DNA of 22,501 bases from DAONDZ01 sp964517555 (GTDB lineage Bacteria > Patescibacteriota > Patescibacteriia > Patescibacteriales > UBA12465): contig CAZFEF010000012.1 in assembly GCA_964517555.1 (NCBI GenBank), positions 1 through 22,501 on the forward strand, given 5' to 3'. Positions 7,186-14,544 of the stretch are shown here, in pieces (positions within the stretch are counted from its first letter, which is position 1; each line of letters opens with the position of its first letter). Below the pieces are notes generated by a model. The model saw only the letters and a program-made list of their open reading frames with translations. It did not search any database and had not been told where the DNA came from. The position numbers and the translations under genes were made by a program.

Positions 7186-7220
7186 AAAAAGGCATTCGAT
7201 TCCGATCGGATGCCTTTTTT
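7186..7220. terminator. bidirectional intrinsic terminator
   Basis: A5 then GGCATTCGAT, loop TCCG, ATCGGATGCC, T6. This gives a 10-bp core stem with one wobble plus flanking A-T pairs. T runs follow on both strands, so it can end the secreted-protein transcript (+) and the pilin operon (-), whose last stop is at 7244. Confidence 0.88.
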
Positions 7221-7243
7221 CTTTATCTAAATGATATAAATGA

Positions 7244-7708
7244 TTATGGACTGCCCTGTAATCCTCCCTGATCCTGATTACCATTACCACCCAAAGGTAA
7301 GTTGCGAAAGATAAAGACGGTAATTGCCCAAGCGGCCAAAACGATAACTAAACCGATAACAGCATTAGTCAGCCTCTTCTTGGCACTTTTTATGGTTTCT
7401 TCATTGCCCCCAGCCATCATCCATTGATAGCCAGAAACCACAATCAAGACTAGAAATATTATGCCTAGAACCGACAAAACAACTCCAATAAGAGTAGAGA
7501 CAATATCACCAACTCCTAACCCCATATTAAACCCGGCTCTAGCACCCAGGGCCTGGGTCTGAGCATCGCTTTGAGCCTTAACGCTGCTGGCGATAGTCCC
7601 ACCGATTAACATTGGATCTTCAATTGGTGGCGGATCTTCGGCTAAAACCGGTGATACTAGAATCAAGGAAAAAATTATGGCCAAAAAGAAGGCAAAAGCT
7701 TTTTTCAT
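7244..7708 (-). CDS. T4SS_pilin-type small membrane protein, array copy 6
   Basis: The start is the ATG at 7708 (MKKAFAF), which gives a signal peptide of about 23 residues (ending VLA) and sits 4 bases past the previous stop; a longer in-frame start at 7750 would only add overlap with that gene. The mature protein has a Pro-rich start (EDPPPIEDP), a first membrane helix, the family loop WMMAGGNEETIKSAKKR, a second helix (AVIGLVIVLAAWAITVFIF) and a Gly/Gln-rich tail ending LQGSP. Two helices joined by a basic loop with GNE is the VirB2/TrbC-like arrangement found in Patescibacteria (Pfam T4SS_pilin). It is closest in the array to copy 5 at both protein and DNA level. It is last in the operon, just before the bidirectional terminator. 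Confidence 0.85.
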   Translation of the reverse strand: MKKAFAFFLAIIFSLILVSPVLAEDPPPIEDPMLIGGTIASSVKAQSDAQTQALGARAGFNMGLGVGDIVSTLIGVVLSVLGIIFLVLIVVSGYQWMMAGGNEETIKSAKKRLTNAVIGLVIVLAAWAITVFIFRNLPLGGNGNQDQGGLQGSP

Positions 7709-7712
7709 ATTA

Positions 7713-8090
7713 TTATAATAAAGTGTTAGAAATGAAAGCCCAGATAGCATAGGCGGCCAAAACGATAACTAGACCGATAATGGCGTTGGTAATTCGCTGT
7801 CGAGATTTTTTGATAGTTTCCTCATTGCCGCCAGCAGTCATCCATTGATAACCAGCAATAACTATTAGGATAATAAAGATAACACCCAGCAAGCCTAGAA
7901 CCGCTGCGATTATCGTACCGATAATGGTAGCCATTGAGGTTTCGTTGGCTTCGGCGTAAGGGCCGTTAGCACCAGAACCGACTTGTTGCAATTTATCGAT
8001 GGGATTGTTGCTAGCAAAAACTAGATAAGGGAGAATTAAAAGCGAGCTTAAAGCTAAGGTGGCAAAAATTCTTTTGAATATTAGATTCAT
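7713..8090 (-). CDS. T4SS_pilin-type small membrane protein, array copy 5
   Basis: The protein has 125 residues. It has an N-terminal signal helix (about 1-26), a short exposed region (NNPIDKLQQVGSGANGPYAEANE), membrane helix 1 (IIAAVLGLLGVIFIILIVIAGY), the loop QWMTAGGNEETIKKSRQR, and helix 2 (AIIGLVIVLAAYAIWAFI), and ends at once after it with no polar tail. It shares long near-identical DNA stretches with copy 6, for example GCGGCCAAAACGATAACTA in both. It lies 11 bases past copy 4 and 4 bases before copy 6. No Shine-Dalgarno sequence; the region before the ATG is A/T-only. Confidence 0.85.
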   Translation of the reverse strand: MNLIFKRIFATLALSSLLILPYLVFASNNPIDKLQQVGSGANGPYAEANETSMATIIGTIIAAVLGLLGVIFIILIVIAGYQWMTAGGNEETIKKSRQRITNAIIGLVIVLAAYAIWAFISNTLL

Positions 8091-8101
8091 ATATTTTAAA
8101 A

Positions 8102-8494
8102 TTATCCTAACTTGTTGTTATTCATAAAAACAGATAGGACGAAATAGCTAATAGCATAGGCGCCGATAACAATCAGCAGACCGATAATTGATTCCCACAT
8201 TATATCCGAAGAGCGCTTGAGTTTTTGCTCGTTGCCACCAGCGGTAAACCGCAAAAAACCAGCATAAATCAACATCGCTAGAAAAATAGCCCCCAAGATA
8301 GACAAAACCGCCGTTATAAGAGTACTGACAACCCCCTCCACCGTTCGAGATTGTCCGGTATTGTCAACATAATTGGCTCCTCGAGCAGCACCGTTTAGAT
8401 AATCGCCGGAAAAAGCGTTATTCAAATCAGCAGCCTGAACGGAAAAACAAAGAAATGACAGAGAAAAGATAGTAGCGATGATCGTTTTTTTCAT
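8102..8494 (-). CDS. T4SS_pilin-type small membrane protein, array copy 4 (divergent)
   Basis: The protein has 130 residues. The signal peptide is about 1-21 (ending VQA). The exposed segment is longer and polar (DLNNAFSGDYLNGAARGANYVDNTGQSRTVEG in part). Helix 1 is followed by the loop GFLRFTAGGNEQKLKRSSDIM, where the usual WMT is RFT and the AK pair is SS, then helix 2 (SIIGLLIVIGAYAISYFVL) and a short NNNKLG tail. The changes in the loop make it the most divergent array member. It starts 1 base past the stop of copy 3. Confidence 0.82.
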   Translation of the reverse strand: MKKTIIATIFSLSFLCFSVQAADLNNAFSGDYLNGAARGANYVDNTGQSRTVEGVVSTLITAVLSILGAIFLAMLIYAGFLRFTAGGNEQKLKRSSDIMWESIIGLLIVIGAYAISYFVLSVFMNNNKLG

Positions 8495-8495
8495 A

Positions 8496-8879
8496 TTAGA
8501 AAAATGTATTCAAAACGAAGTAAGTAATGGCATAGGCGGCCGCCACAATCACCAGGCCGGTGATGGAATCGTTAACGATATTCTTAGCCTTATCCACTCG
8601 CTGTTCATTACCTCGAGCAGTCATCCACATTAATCCGCCATAGACCATTAAGATTAAGAAAATCACACCCAAAAGAGAAAGGGCGGCAGTTAAAATTATT
8701 CCCAGACCCGACTCTATTGGCGTTCCTTGCCCAAAAAGTGCCTGATCAGCATATCCGCTTTCCTGGGCCGCGGTATTAAGTCCACTATTCTCCTCAAAGC
8801 TATAAGCCGCTCCTAAGCTAAGCGGCCAAATGGCGGTGAAAAATAGAGTGATGGCGATAAAAGAGAAAAACTTTCTCAT
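8496..8879 (-). CDS. T4SS_pilin-type small membrane protein, array copy 3
   Basis: The protein has 127 residues. The signal helix is about 1-24 (ending LGA), the exposed region is acidic and polar (SFEENSGLNTAAQESGYADQ), helix 1 spans about 60-84, the loop is MWMTARGNEQRVDKAKNIV, and helix 2 is GLVIVAAAYAITYFVL. It ends directly after helix 2. The VDKAK loop is shared with copy 2, suggesting these two are a related pair. It starts 5 bases past copy 2, with an A/T-rich stretch and no Shine-Dalgarno sequence. Confidence 0.85.
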   Translation of the reverse strand: MRKFFSFIAITLFFTAIWPLSLGAAYSFEENSGLNTAAQESGYADQALFGQGTPIESGLGIILTAALSLLGVIFLILMVYGGLMWMTARGNEQRVDKAKNIVNDSITGLVIVAAAYAITYFVLNTFF

Positions 8880-8884
8880 AATAA

Positions 8885-9352
8885 TTAAGGGCTAGATTGT
8901 ACACCACTGCCCGTGCTGGTATTAATATCACCCGGCTCAGTCAGCTGACGACCGACAAAAGCTGTAATTGCATAAGCCGCCAAAACGATAACTAATCCAA
9001 TAATGGCTGAGCTAATAATATCTTTGGCCTTGTCGACATTCTTTTCGTTGCCGTTGGAAGTCATCCAGAGGATACCAGCGTAAATAATCAAAATCAACAA
9101 AATAACACCAATAAAAGACAAAATGGCGCCAATGATTTGGCCCACTCTAGTTGAGATAAATTGCCCCGGAGAATTACCTACTTTAGATACTGACAAAGCA
9201 CTGCTAACGTCACCCTGGCTCACAGTTTGATCTAGACCATAATTGCCATAAGCTGATTTAGCTGGCAAAGCTTGATTAACGGCTAGAAATAAAGTCCAAA
9301 AAATAACCAAAGACAATAAACCAAAAACTGTTTTTTTAAATTGAGAGCTCAT
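8885..9352 (-). CDS. T4SS_pilin-type small membrane protein, array copy 2
   Basis: The start is the ATG at 9352 (MSSQFKK), giving 155 residues with a normal signal peptide. A longer frame to 9433 would run through two hairpins and put 27 unlikely residues before the signal. After the signal (about 1-34) comes a polar Ser/Gly/Gln-rich region, helix 1 (72-92), the loop WMTSNGNEKNVDKAK (about 96-110), helix 2 (114-134) and a Gly/Ser-rich tail ending VQSSP. The tail ending echoes LQGSP in copy 6. It is preceded by a 107-base intercistronic region with two hairpins, so its expression may be set apart from copy 1. Confidence 0.82.
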   Translation of the reverse strand: MSSQFKKTVFGLLSLVIFWTLFLAVNQALPAKSAYGNYGLDQTVSQGDVSSALSVSKVGNSPGQFISTRVGQIIGAILSFIGVILLILIIYAGILWMTSNGNEKNVDKAKDIISSAIIGLVIVLAAYAITAFVGRQLTEPGDINTSTGSGVQSSP

Positions 9353-9367
9353 AATTTTTATATTATT

Positions 9368-9430
9368 AACCACTGCTGTTTTCACCAAAAAAATTGATGG
9401 AAACGGCAGTGGTCCCGTGTAAACACGGGC
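9368..9430 (-). promoter_or_regulatory. two intercistronic hairpins between pilin copies 1 and 2
   Basis: ACCACTGC (9369-9376) pairs with GCAGTGGT (9406-9413), continuing inward through wobble and A-T pairs for about 15 bp around a T-rich loop (minus strand). Next to it, CCCGTG (9414-9419) pairs with CACGGG (9424-9429) over a 4-base loop. No T tract follows either on the minus strand, so these look like RNA processing or stability elements within the operon, not simple terminators. Confidence 0.6.
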
Positions 9431-9459
9431 CACTTTCAGAAATCGATTTCCAAAAACAG

Positions 9460-9843
9460 CTAACTATTGTTAGTCGCATCAATTAATTTGGTCAAGATGA
9501 ATTGGGCGATACCCCAGGAAGCCAAAATGATTACTAAACCGATAACACCAGCACCCATGATTTTCTTGGCCGAAGTAATACTCTCTTCGTTGCCAGCCGC
9601 AGTCATCCATTTGAAGCCACCTAACAAAATAATCACCACAGCGATCACACCTAAAAATAACATCAAGGTGTTAATAATCCTAGCCACGATGACTCTTGGG
9701 TCTTCTTTGCCTAATTCAATCTCATCATTGATAACATTAATACCCGGGTCAAGGGCGGCATGGGCTCGCAAAACTCCGAAGACACCCAAAACCAAAGACA
9801 AAATGCCGAAAGAAATTAAATTCTTTGCTAATTTTTTACTCAT
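9460..9843 (-). CDS. T4SS_pilin-type small membrane protein, array copy 1 (operon leader)
   Basis: The protein has 127 residues. The signal peptide is about 1-29 (ending AHA). The exposed region is acidic (LDPGINVINDEIELGKEDPR), helix 1 is about 58-77, the loop is FKWMTAAGNEESITSAKK, helix 2 is VIGLVIILASWGIAQFIL, and a short DATNNS tail follows. It is the first gene of the array and the only one with a strong Shine-Dalgarno sequence (9847-9857) and its own promoter. It may be the major subunit, made in greater amount than the downstream copies; that is inferred from the translation signal and the hairpins after it. No assembly ATPase or channel genes are in the window. Confidence 0.87.
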   Translation of the reverse strand: MSKKLAKNLISFGILSLVLGVFGVLRAHAALDPGINVINDEIELGKEDPRVIVARIINTLMLFLGVIAVVIILLGGFKWMTAAGNEESITSAKKIMGAGVIGLVIILASWGIAQFILTKLIDATNNS

Positions 9844-9846
9844 AAT

Positions 9847-9857
9847 TCACCGCCTTT
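9847..9857 (-). promoter_or_regulatory. strong ribosome-binding site of pilin copy 1
   Basis: The minus strand reads AAAGGCGGTGA, 3 bases before the ATG. It differs by one base from the extended anti-16S complement AAGGAGGTGA. It is by far the best such site in the window. Confidence 0.8.
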
Positions 9858-9889
9858 CTAGTTTTAGTTTTAATTTATAGACTAATAAA

Positions 9890-9918
9890 ATATTAGCATA
9901 TTTTAAAAATAAAAACAA
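9890..9918 (-). promoter_or_regulatory. pilin operon promoter
   Basis: On the minus strand: TTGTTT (9918-9913), a 17-base spacer, TAATAT (9895-9890), with TG one base upstream of the -10 (extended -10). The leader would be about 40 bases and contains the strong ribosome-binding site. On the opposite strand TATGAT at 9920-9925 may be the -10 for the glycosyltransferase gene at 9938, leaving a leader of only about 6 bases, though no good -35 is visible there. Confidence 0.5.
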
Positions 9919-9937
9919 ATATGATAAACTTAAATAT

Positions 9938-11575
9938 ATGAAAATTAGGCTAAAAATAAACTATTTAACGATTCTCTGGGCGGTTTTCTATCTCTTTCTG
10001 GCTGCCCTCTTCTGGCGGCAGTCCTTTTCCTATCTTGATCCTGATTTGGGTTGGCACTTAAAAACCGGTGAGCAGATCGTTAAAACCATGGAATTACCCC
10101 GGATAAACGAAATTAATTATCCTTTGGCTGGCGAAAAATGGATTGACCATGAATGGCTCAGTAACGTCTTAATTTATGAAACCTACTCCCATTTGGGCTA
10201 TATAGTCCTCACTGGCATTTTCGCCTTAATCTTCGTAGCCACCTTCTTTCTGCTAAACCGTTGGCTCAAAAAAACAATCCTTAAGGAAAAATGGCATTGG
10301 GGCCTAATAATGGCCCTGGAAATAGCTGGGGCTTTAGCCATTGCCCCTCATATTGGAATTCGGATCCAAATGGTGACGACTTTTTTCTTACTGGTTACTC
10401 TTATAATTTTAGAAGGCTATCGCCGACAGCCTCATTGGATTAAACTATTATGGCTCATACCCTGGCTCTACCTTTGGGCCTGCCTACACGCTGGTTTCTT
10501 GGCAGGAATACTAACCATAGTTTTATTTTGGATAATTAATATAGGTCAAAGAATAACCAAATGGCGAGGACTGAGCTCGGAGTTCAGACTATCCCAAAAA
10601 CAGATAACCGCCGGATTAATAGTTTCTCTAGCAGCTATAAGTTCGACGCTAGTCACGCCTTATTTCTTGGAGCTCTACTCTTTCCTCTTCGGGTATCGCG
10701 ACACTTTCTATCTCAATCATATCTCTGAATGGTTGCCGCAATGGTCCTACCCTTATATCTATTATCAATTTGCTTATATCTGTGCCACCCTAGTTCTTCT
10801 TTGTTTATACCTTGGCCAAACTAGCAAGAAAATTGGACGCCAAATCGACCCTTGGTTTTTAGGAATAACTCTGATATTTCTAATTCTAGCCGTTAAGTCG
10901 CGGCGCAACTTTCCACTATTCTTCGTTGCCTCCCTGCCCTTGATTTCCAGTTTTATCATCGACTACTTCCAGCTGAAGTTGTTCGACATGGAAAAATGGC
11001 TGGCTTTTAAAATAATTACCCGTTCGCTATTGTTCTTCGCCTTTATCTTGACTACCGCTAGCTTGATAAATTCCGCAGTCGTTACTAACGACCCATTCAA
11101 TCACTTCTGCGAAGGGCAGGTTAAGGACCACCCCAATCGCCACCTCTATCCTTGTGCGGCAACCAATTTCCTCAAGCAACAAACCGAATATCAAAACTAC
11201 AATATCTTAAACAGCTTCGGCTGGGGAGGTTATCTTATTTGGGTCTATCCAGAAAAAAAATTATTCATCGATGGCCGCGGTCCGCAAGCCAGCTACCAAG
11301 GGCATTCAATCCTAGCGGAATACTATGAATTTTGGGACGAAAATAAGGTATCGGAAAAAATAATTCAACATGACATTAAGTTAATAATGGTTAAAAACCG
11401 ACCACGACCTTTGAAACTAAGCTGGTTATCTAAAAATTTTCTACTGATGAACGAAGAGGAAATGAACGCCACCCGCAGTCGAGATCATTTATTAGACTAT
11501 CTCGAAGCCAATCCTGATTGGCGCTTAATCTACCAAGATGATCTGAGTATAATTTATGTTAAATCTCAAAACTGA
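9938..11575 (+). CDS. GT-C-like multi-membrane glycosyltransferase
   Basis: The protein has 545 residues, with about ten hydrophobic segments up to about residue 390 and then a soluble C-terminal domain. The first extracytoplasmic loop has DPDLGWHLKTGEQI (D34, D36, H40) followed by INYPLAGEKWIDHEWLSNVL. This acidic-loop pattern is typical of GT-C membrane glycosyltransferases that use lipid-linked sugars. The C-terminal part (NILNSFGWGGYLIWVYPEKKLFIDGRG) also matches this family in Patescibacteria in general style. The acceptor is unknown. It overlaps the next gene by 20 bases and belongs to a three-gene operon with another membrane transferase and a GT2. An oligosaccharyltransferase-like protein-glycosylation role is possible but unproven. 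Confidence 0.7.
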   Translation: MKIRLKINYLTILWAVFYLFLAALFWRQSFSYLDPDLGWHLKTGEQIVKTMELPRINEINYPLAGEKWIDHEWLSNVLIYETYSHLGYIVLTGIFALIFVATFFLLNRWLKKTILKEKWHWGLIMALEIAGALAIAPHIGIRIQMVTTFFLLVTLIILEGYRRQPHWIKLLWLIPWLYLWACLHAGFLAGILTIVLFWIINIGQRITKWRGLSSEFRLSQKQITAGLIVSLAAISSTLVTPYFLELYSFLFGYRDTFYLNHISEWLPQWSYPYIYYQFAYICATLVLLCLYLGQTSKKIGRQIDPWFLGITLIFLILAVKSRRNFPLFFVASLPLISSFIIDYFQLKLFDMEKWLAFKIITRSLLFFAFILTTASLINSAVVTNDPFNHFCEGQVKDHPNRHLYPCAATNFLKQQTEYQNYNILNSFGWGGYLIWVYPEKKLFIDGRGPQASYQGHSILAEYYEFWDENKVSEKIIQHDIKLIMVKNRPRPLKLSWLSKNFLLMNEEEMNATRSRDHLLDYLEANPDWRLIYQDDLSIIYVKSQN

Positions 11576-12902
11576 ATTAATTGATTGGAATAAGATAAAA
11601 AACAAAAGCCCATGGCTGACAATCATCTGGGCCGGATTAACCGTCTTGGTGGTCGGTGCTTTTTTAAAATATTTTTGGGCTTGGAAGTTTATCAATACTC
11701 CCAAAATCTTCTATCAATTAACCCGATCAGACTTAGGTTTCTTTAGCGCTATCATCGGACTACTTTTTGTCTGGCTGCTGATTAATATAATCAGCTATCG
11801 ATTAATTGCTTGGGAACAAAAAACTAATTGGAAAATAATACTATTTACAGCTCTAATAGTAAGCTTGATAGCTATTTCAATTTTCCCGCTGACCTCCATG
11901 GACGTCTTTTGTTATTTGTCTGTTGGCCGAATTTACGCCCTACATCATTTAAGCCCCTATCTTCACACCTATCTTAGCTTGCCTCAAGATTCTTTCTTTC
12001 CGGCCCTAAGGGATATAATCTGGGTCGACAAATTTACCCCTTATGGGCCCATAGCTATTTATCTTAATGGTTTAATCGCTTGGTTATCAGCGACTAAAAT
12101 TAGCACCGCTATTTTGGGGTTCAAATTACTCGCCCTAACCACTCATGGCTTAAACGCTTGGATCATGTATCGCCTCTGGGGACGAAAAGGATTTTGGCTC
12201 TACGCCTTCAACCCCTTAATTATTTTCGAATTACTAACCAACAATCACAACGAAGGAATAGTTCTATTTTTATTATTGTTAGGATTGCTTTGTTTAACTT
12301 CTAAAAAAATCTTAGCCGGCTGGTGGGCTTATATAGCCGCGGTTTCAACCAAAGTGAGCGCCATAATTTTTTTGCCTTTCTATTTTCTGGTTGCTCTTAA
12401 AGAAAAAAGGCCAGACCAAAAAATTAAATTTATCATCAGCGCCATCTTTGGCGCCCTAATTATCAGCATCGTACTTTATTACCCCCTAACCGCCGGCAAT
12501 TGGTGGGCTTTGTGGGGAGGCTTAAAGGCGCAGGCCAATCAGGCTATCCCAGCTTTCTATTCACCGCTAATTACTATTTTTCAAATCGGATTCGATTTCT
12601 TTCACGTCTCCAATGCGGCTAATTGGGGAATAATAGCGGGCAGGGGTTTCTTCCTCTTAATTTATTTACTCCTGCTGATTAAACTATGGTTCGGGGCCAA
12701 AAAACAACCATTGAGCTATTATTTAACCGCCGCTTATGGAACTTTATGTCTTAGTGCCTTGACTTGGCTGATGCCTTGGTATTTGGTAATATTAATTACA
12801 CTCCTAATCATTGAATACCGCCGCCAAAATAATGTCTGGATGTTGTTTTTCTATTATCTAGCCAGTCTATACGGCGTCGCCTATTATCTTTCTTTGCGCT
12901 AA
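11556..12902 (+). CDS. membrane glycosyltransferase, MptA/MptB (GT87)-like
   Basis: The protein has 448 residues and about ten to twelve membrane segments. The first loop contains TSMDVFCYLSVGRIYA (D116 in place of the catalytic acidic residue), then SPYLHTY (134-140), and WVDKFTPYGPIAIYL (156-170). These match the pattern S-x-D...Y..GR...NPY...tPYGP of polyprenyl-phosphate-mannose-dependent mannosyltransferases such as MptB. The sugar could be another hexose. It would add sugars outside the membrane from the lipid-linked donor made by the GT2 encoded 1 base downstream. Codon overlap with the preceding gene suggests coupled translation. Confidence 0.72.
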   Translation: MLNLKTELIDWNKIKNKSPWLTIIWAGLTVLVVGAFLKYFWAWKFINTPKIFYQLTRSDLGFFSAIIGLLFVWLLINIISYRLIAWEQKTNWKIILFTALIVSLIAISIFPLTSMDVFCYLSVGRIYALHHLSPYLHTYLSLPQDSFFPALRDIIWVDKFTPYGPIAIYLNGLIAWLSATKISTAILGFKLLALTTHGLNAWIMYRLWGRKGFWLYAFNPLIIFELLTNNHNEGIVLFLLLLGLLCLTSKKILAGWWAYIAAVSTKVSAIIFLPFYFLVALKEKRPDQKIKFIISAIFGALIISIVLYYPLTAGNWWALWGGLKAQANQAIPAFYSPLITIFQIGFDFFHVSNAANWGIIAGRGFFLLIYLLLLIKLWFGAKKQPLSYYLTAAYGTLCLSALTWLMPWYLVILITLLIIEYRRQNNVWMLFFYYLASLYGVAYYLSLR

Positions 12903-12903
12903 T

Positions 12904-13647
12904 ATGACCATGGAAATTTGCGTCCCTATCTATAACGAAGAACAAATCATGGCGGCTAATATCCGACGACTGTTAGAATACGTTAGAAAACAGTCCTGGA
13001 CTGACTGGCAAATAGTATTGCTGGTTAACGGCTCCAGTGATGCCTCAGAAACTATCGCCCGGAAAATAGCTAATGATAATCCTCGGGAAATCAAAACAGT
13101 AGTCACTCCGTCCCCGGGCAAAGGACGAGCAATCATTAACTATTTCAAATCCAGTGGAGCCGACATCTTGATCTATCTAGATGTTGACTTAGCGGTGTCC
13201 TTAGAAGACTTGCCAGCCCTAATTCAATCTATTAAAGACGAAGGCTATGATCTGGCCTTCGGCAGTCGCCTGATTAAAGGCGCTAAAACTGACCGCCAAC
13301 TGGTGCGCGAACTCAGCTCCCGGCTATATAATTGGCTCTCTAGAAAATTATTAAATCATAGTTTTCAAGATTTGCAGTGCGGTTTTAAAGCGATGAAAAA
13401 AGAATTATTCCAGACTATCGGCCCCCAAATCCAAAATCAAAATTGGTTTTTCGATACTGAGTTGATTGTCTTGGCTCTCCGGGCCGGCTACCGCCTAAAA
13501 GAAATTCCGGTAGACTGGCAAGAAGCTCGATACGAACAAAGGAAAAGCCGCATTAAGATCTTTCGTGATGCCTGGGCCTTCATTAAGAATCTGATTCAAT
13601 TCCATCGCCGCTTAAAATCATCCGAGCAAGGTAAAAAGCCATTTTAA
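12904..13647 (+). CDS. GT2 polyprenyl-phosphate sugar synthase (DPM1/ALG5-like)
   Basis: The protein has 247 residues and is soluble. The start VPIYNEEQ (7-14), acidic metal motif DVD (93-95), GSRLIKGA (120-127) and QDLQCGFKAMKK (155-166) are signatures of dolichyl-/polyprenyl-phosphate hexose synthases, which move glucose or mannose from a nucleotide sugar to the lipid carrier on the inner face of the membrane. No C-terminal membrane helices are present, as in yeast-unrelated short DPM1 forms. ATG at 12904 or at 12910 is possible. It is last in the operon, supplying donor to the two GT-C-like enzymes upstream (inference from context). Confidence 0.85.
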   Translation: MTMEICVPIYNEEQIMAANIRRLLEYVRKQSWTDWQIVLLVNGSSDASETIARKIANDNPREIKTVVTPSPGKGRAIINYFKSSGADILIYLDVDLAVSLEDLPALIQSIKDEGYDLAFGSRLIKGAKTDRQLVRELSSRLYNWLSRKLLNHSFQDLQCGFKAMKKELFQTIGPQIQNQNWFFDTELIVLALRAGYRLKEIPVDWQEARYEQRKSRIKIFRDAWAFIKNLIQFHRRLKSSEQGKKPF

Positions 13648-13780
13648 AACTAGCCATTTAATCATAAAATTTTATATTAGAAGGAGAATAAACACCTCTT
13701 TTTTTATTTGACAAAAAATGGTGCGGATGATATTTTAATCAGTCAACCCTAGTTCTTTATTAACCCTAAAATAACCCGAA
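13648..13780 (+). promoter_or_regulatory. intergenic region with weak terminator and promoter for the 13781 gene
   Basis: A weak bulged hairpin (AGAAGG, 13679-13684, with CCTCT, 13695-13699) followed by a T run may end the glycosyltransferase transcript. Directly after it stands TTGACA (13708-13713), a 17-base spacer and TATTTT (13731-13736), a good -35 with an acceptable -10. The leader would be about 38 bases. No Shine-Dalgarno sequence precedes the ATG at 13781. Confidence 0.55.
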
Positions 13781-14494
13781 ATGGAAGAAAACAGAAAACC
13801 AAAAAGCTATCCCGCCTGGCCGTTCCTGTTGGGATTTGTTTTGCTCTTAGCAATCATCGGATTGTTCGGCTATTTCTCAGTATCGCAAGATCAGCAGGAA
13901 AAAGGCGAAAAAGCCGTCCTGGAAGAAAAAGTGATTGTCCTAACTTCTTTGCTGCAAAAAAAGATGGTTTCGCTCTGCGATACAACATCGATAGAAACCA
14001 AATTAAAACAGGAAGAGTACTATCGCTTTGAAGATTCGATTCTCCAAGTTTTTGCCGCTATTCAAAGGCAGATTTGGGAGGCCAAAGATCGAGCTGACCA
14101 AGAAGCTTGGAGAGTTAAAGAAGCTGCCGAAAATCGAGAATTCAAATCTTACTTATCGAAAGTGGAAACCGCGACTAAGAAGTGGCAAATTGATAATCCA
14201 GAAGAATTATCAGAATACGCCCTGCTAAAATTTCTGGAATCGTGCACTTACAGCTACTTGGAGCATTGCGAGGCCATAACTCTTATGGAAAAAAGAGCCA
14301 GCCCCTCCTTTCTCGATTATCTTTTAACCAGAAAAGAAGGGTGGGAGCAGAAAGAAGCTTATGACCGAAAACAATACCAAGCTTATCAAGCGACATTAAG
14401 CCAAAATCGCACCATTGCCGAGGCCAAACTAGCTGAAGTCAGAGAAGCGGTCAACAGATTATTGAAGAACAAAAAAACAGCCTTGGGCATCTAG
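13781..14494 (+). CDS. membrane-anchored coiled-coil protein of unknown function
   Basis: The protein has 237 residues. A short basic cytoplasmic start is followed by one membrane helix (about 12-32, WPFLLGFVLLLAIIGLFGYF), then a long charged helical region to the C-terminus (LEEKVIVLTSLLQKK, RADQEAWRVKEAAENREFKSYL, IAEAKLAEVREAVNRLLKN). Three cysteines occur at about 66, 155 and 162. With the positive-inside rule the bulk lies outside the membrane. I recognise no family. It is the third isolated plus-strand unit in the window, with its own promoter and a terminator shared with the convergent operon. Confidence 0.65.
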   Translation: MEENRKPKSYPAWPFLLGFVLLLAIIGLFGYFSVSQDQQEKGEKAVLEEKVIVLTSLLQKKMVSLCDTTSIETKLKQEEYYRFEDSILQVFAAIQRQIWEAKDRADQEAWRVKEAAENREFKSYLSKVETATKKWQIDNPEELSEYALLKFLESCTYSYLEHCEAITLMEKRASPSFLDYLLTRKEGWEQKEAYDRKQYQAYQATLSQNRTIAEAKLAEVREAVNRLLKNKKTALGI

Positions 14495-14504
14495 GCTGGC
14501 CAAC

Positions 14505-14536
14505 AAAAAAACAACCCCGGACAAAGGTTGTTTTTT
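14505..14536. terminator. bidirectional intrinsic terminator between convergent units
   Basis: AAAAAACAACC (14506-14516) pairs perfectly with GGTTGTTTTTT (14526-14536) over a 9-base loop. T runs follow on both strands, so it can serve the 13781 gene (+) and the operon ending at 14545 (-). Confidence 0.85.
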
Positions 14537-14544
14537 AAATCCAA

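Noticed and set aside
7709..7750. 14-residue N-terminal extension of pilin copy 6
   Set aside because: It overlaps the end of copy 5 and precedes a clear signal peptide beginning at the ATG at 7708.
9353..9433. 27-residue N-terminal extension of pilin copy 2
   Set aside because: It reads through two intercistronic hairpins and would bury the signal peptide; the ATG at 9352 gives a normal pilin.
9467..9880. 137-residue plus-strand reading frame opposite pilin copy 1
   Set aside because: It is the antisense of a well-supported gene, with repetitive Ile/Thr/Lys composition and no protein-like motifs.
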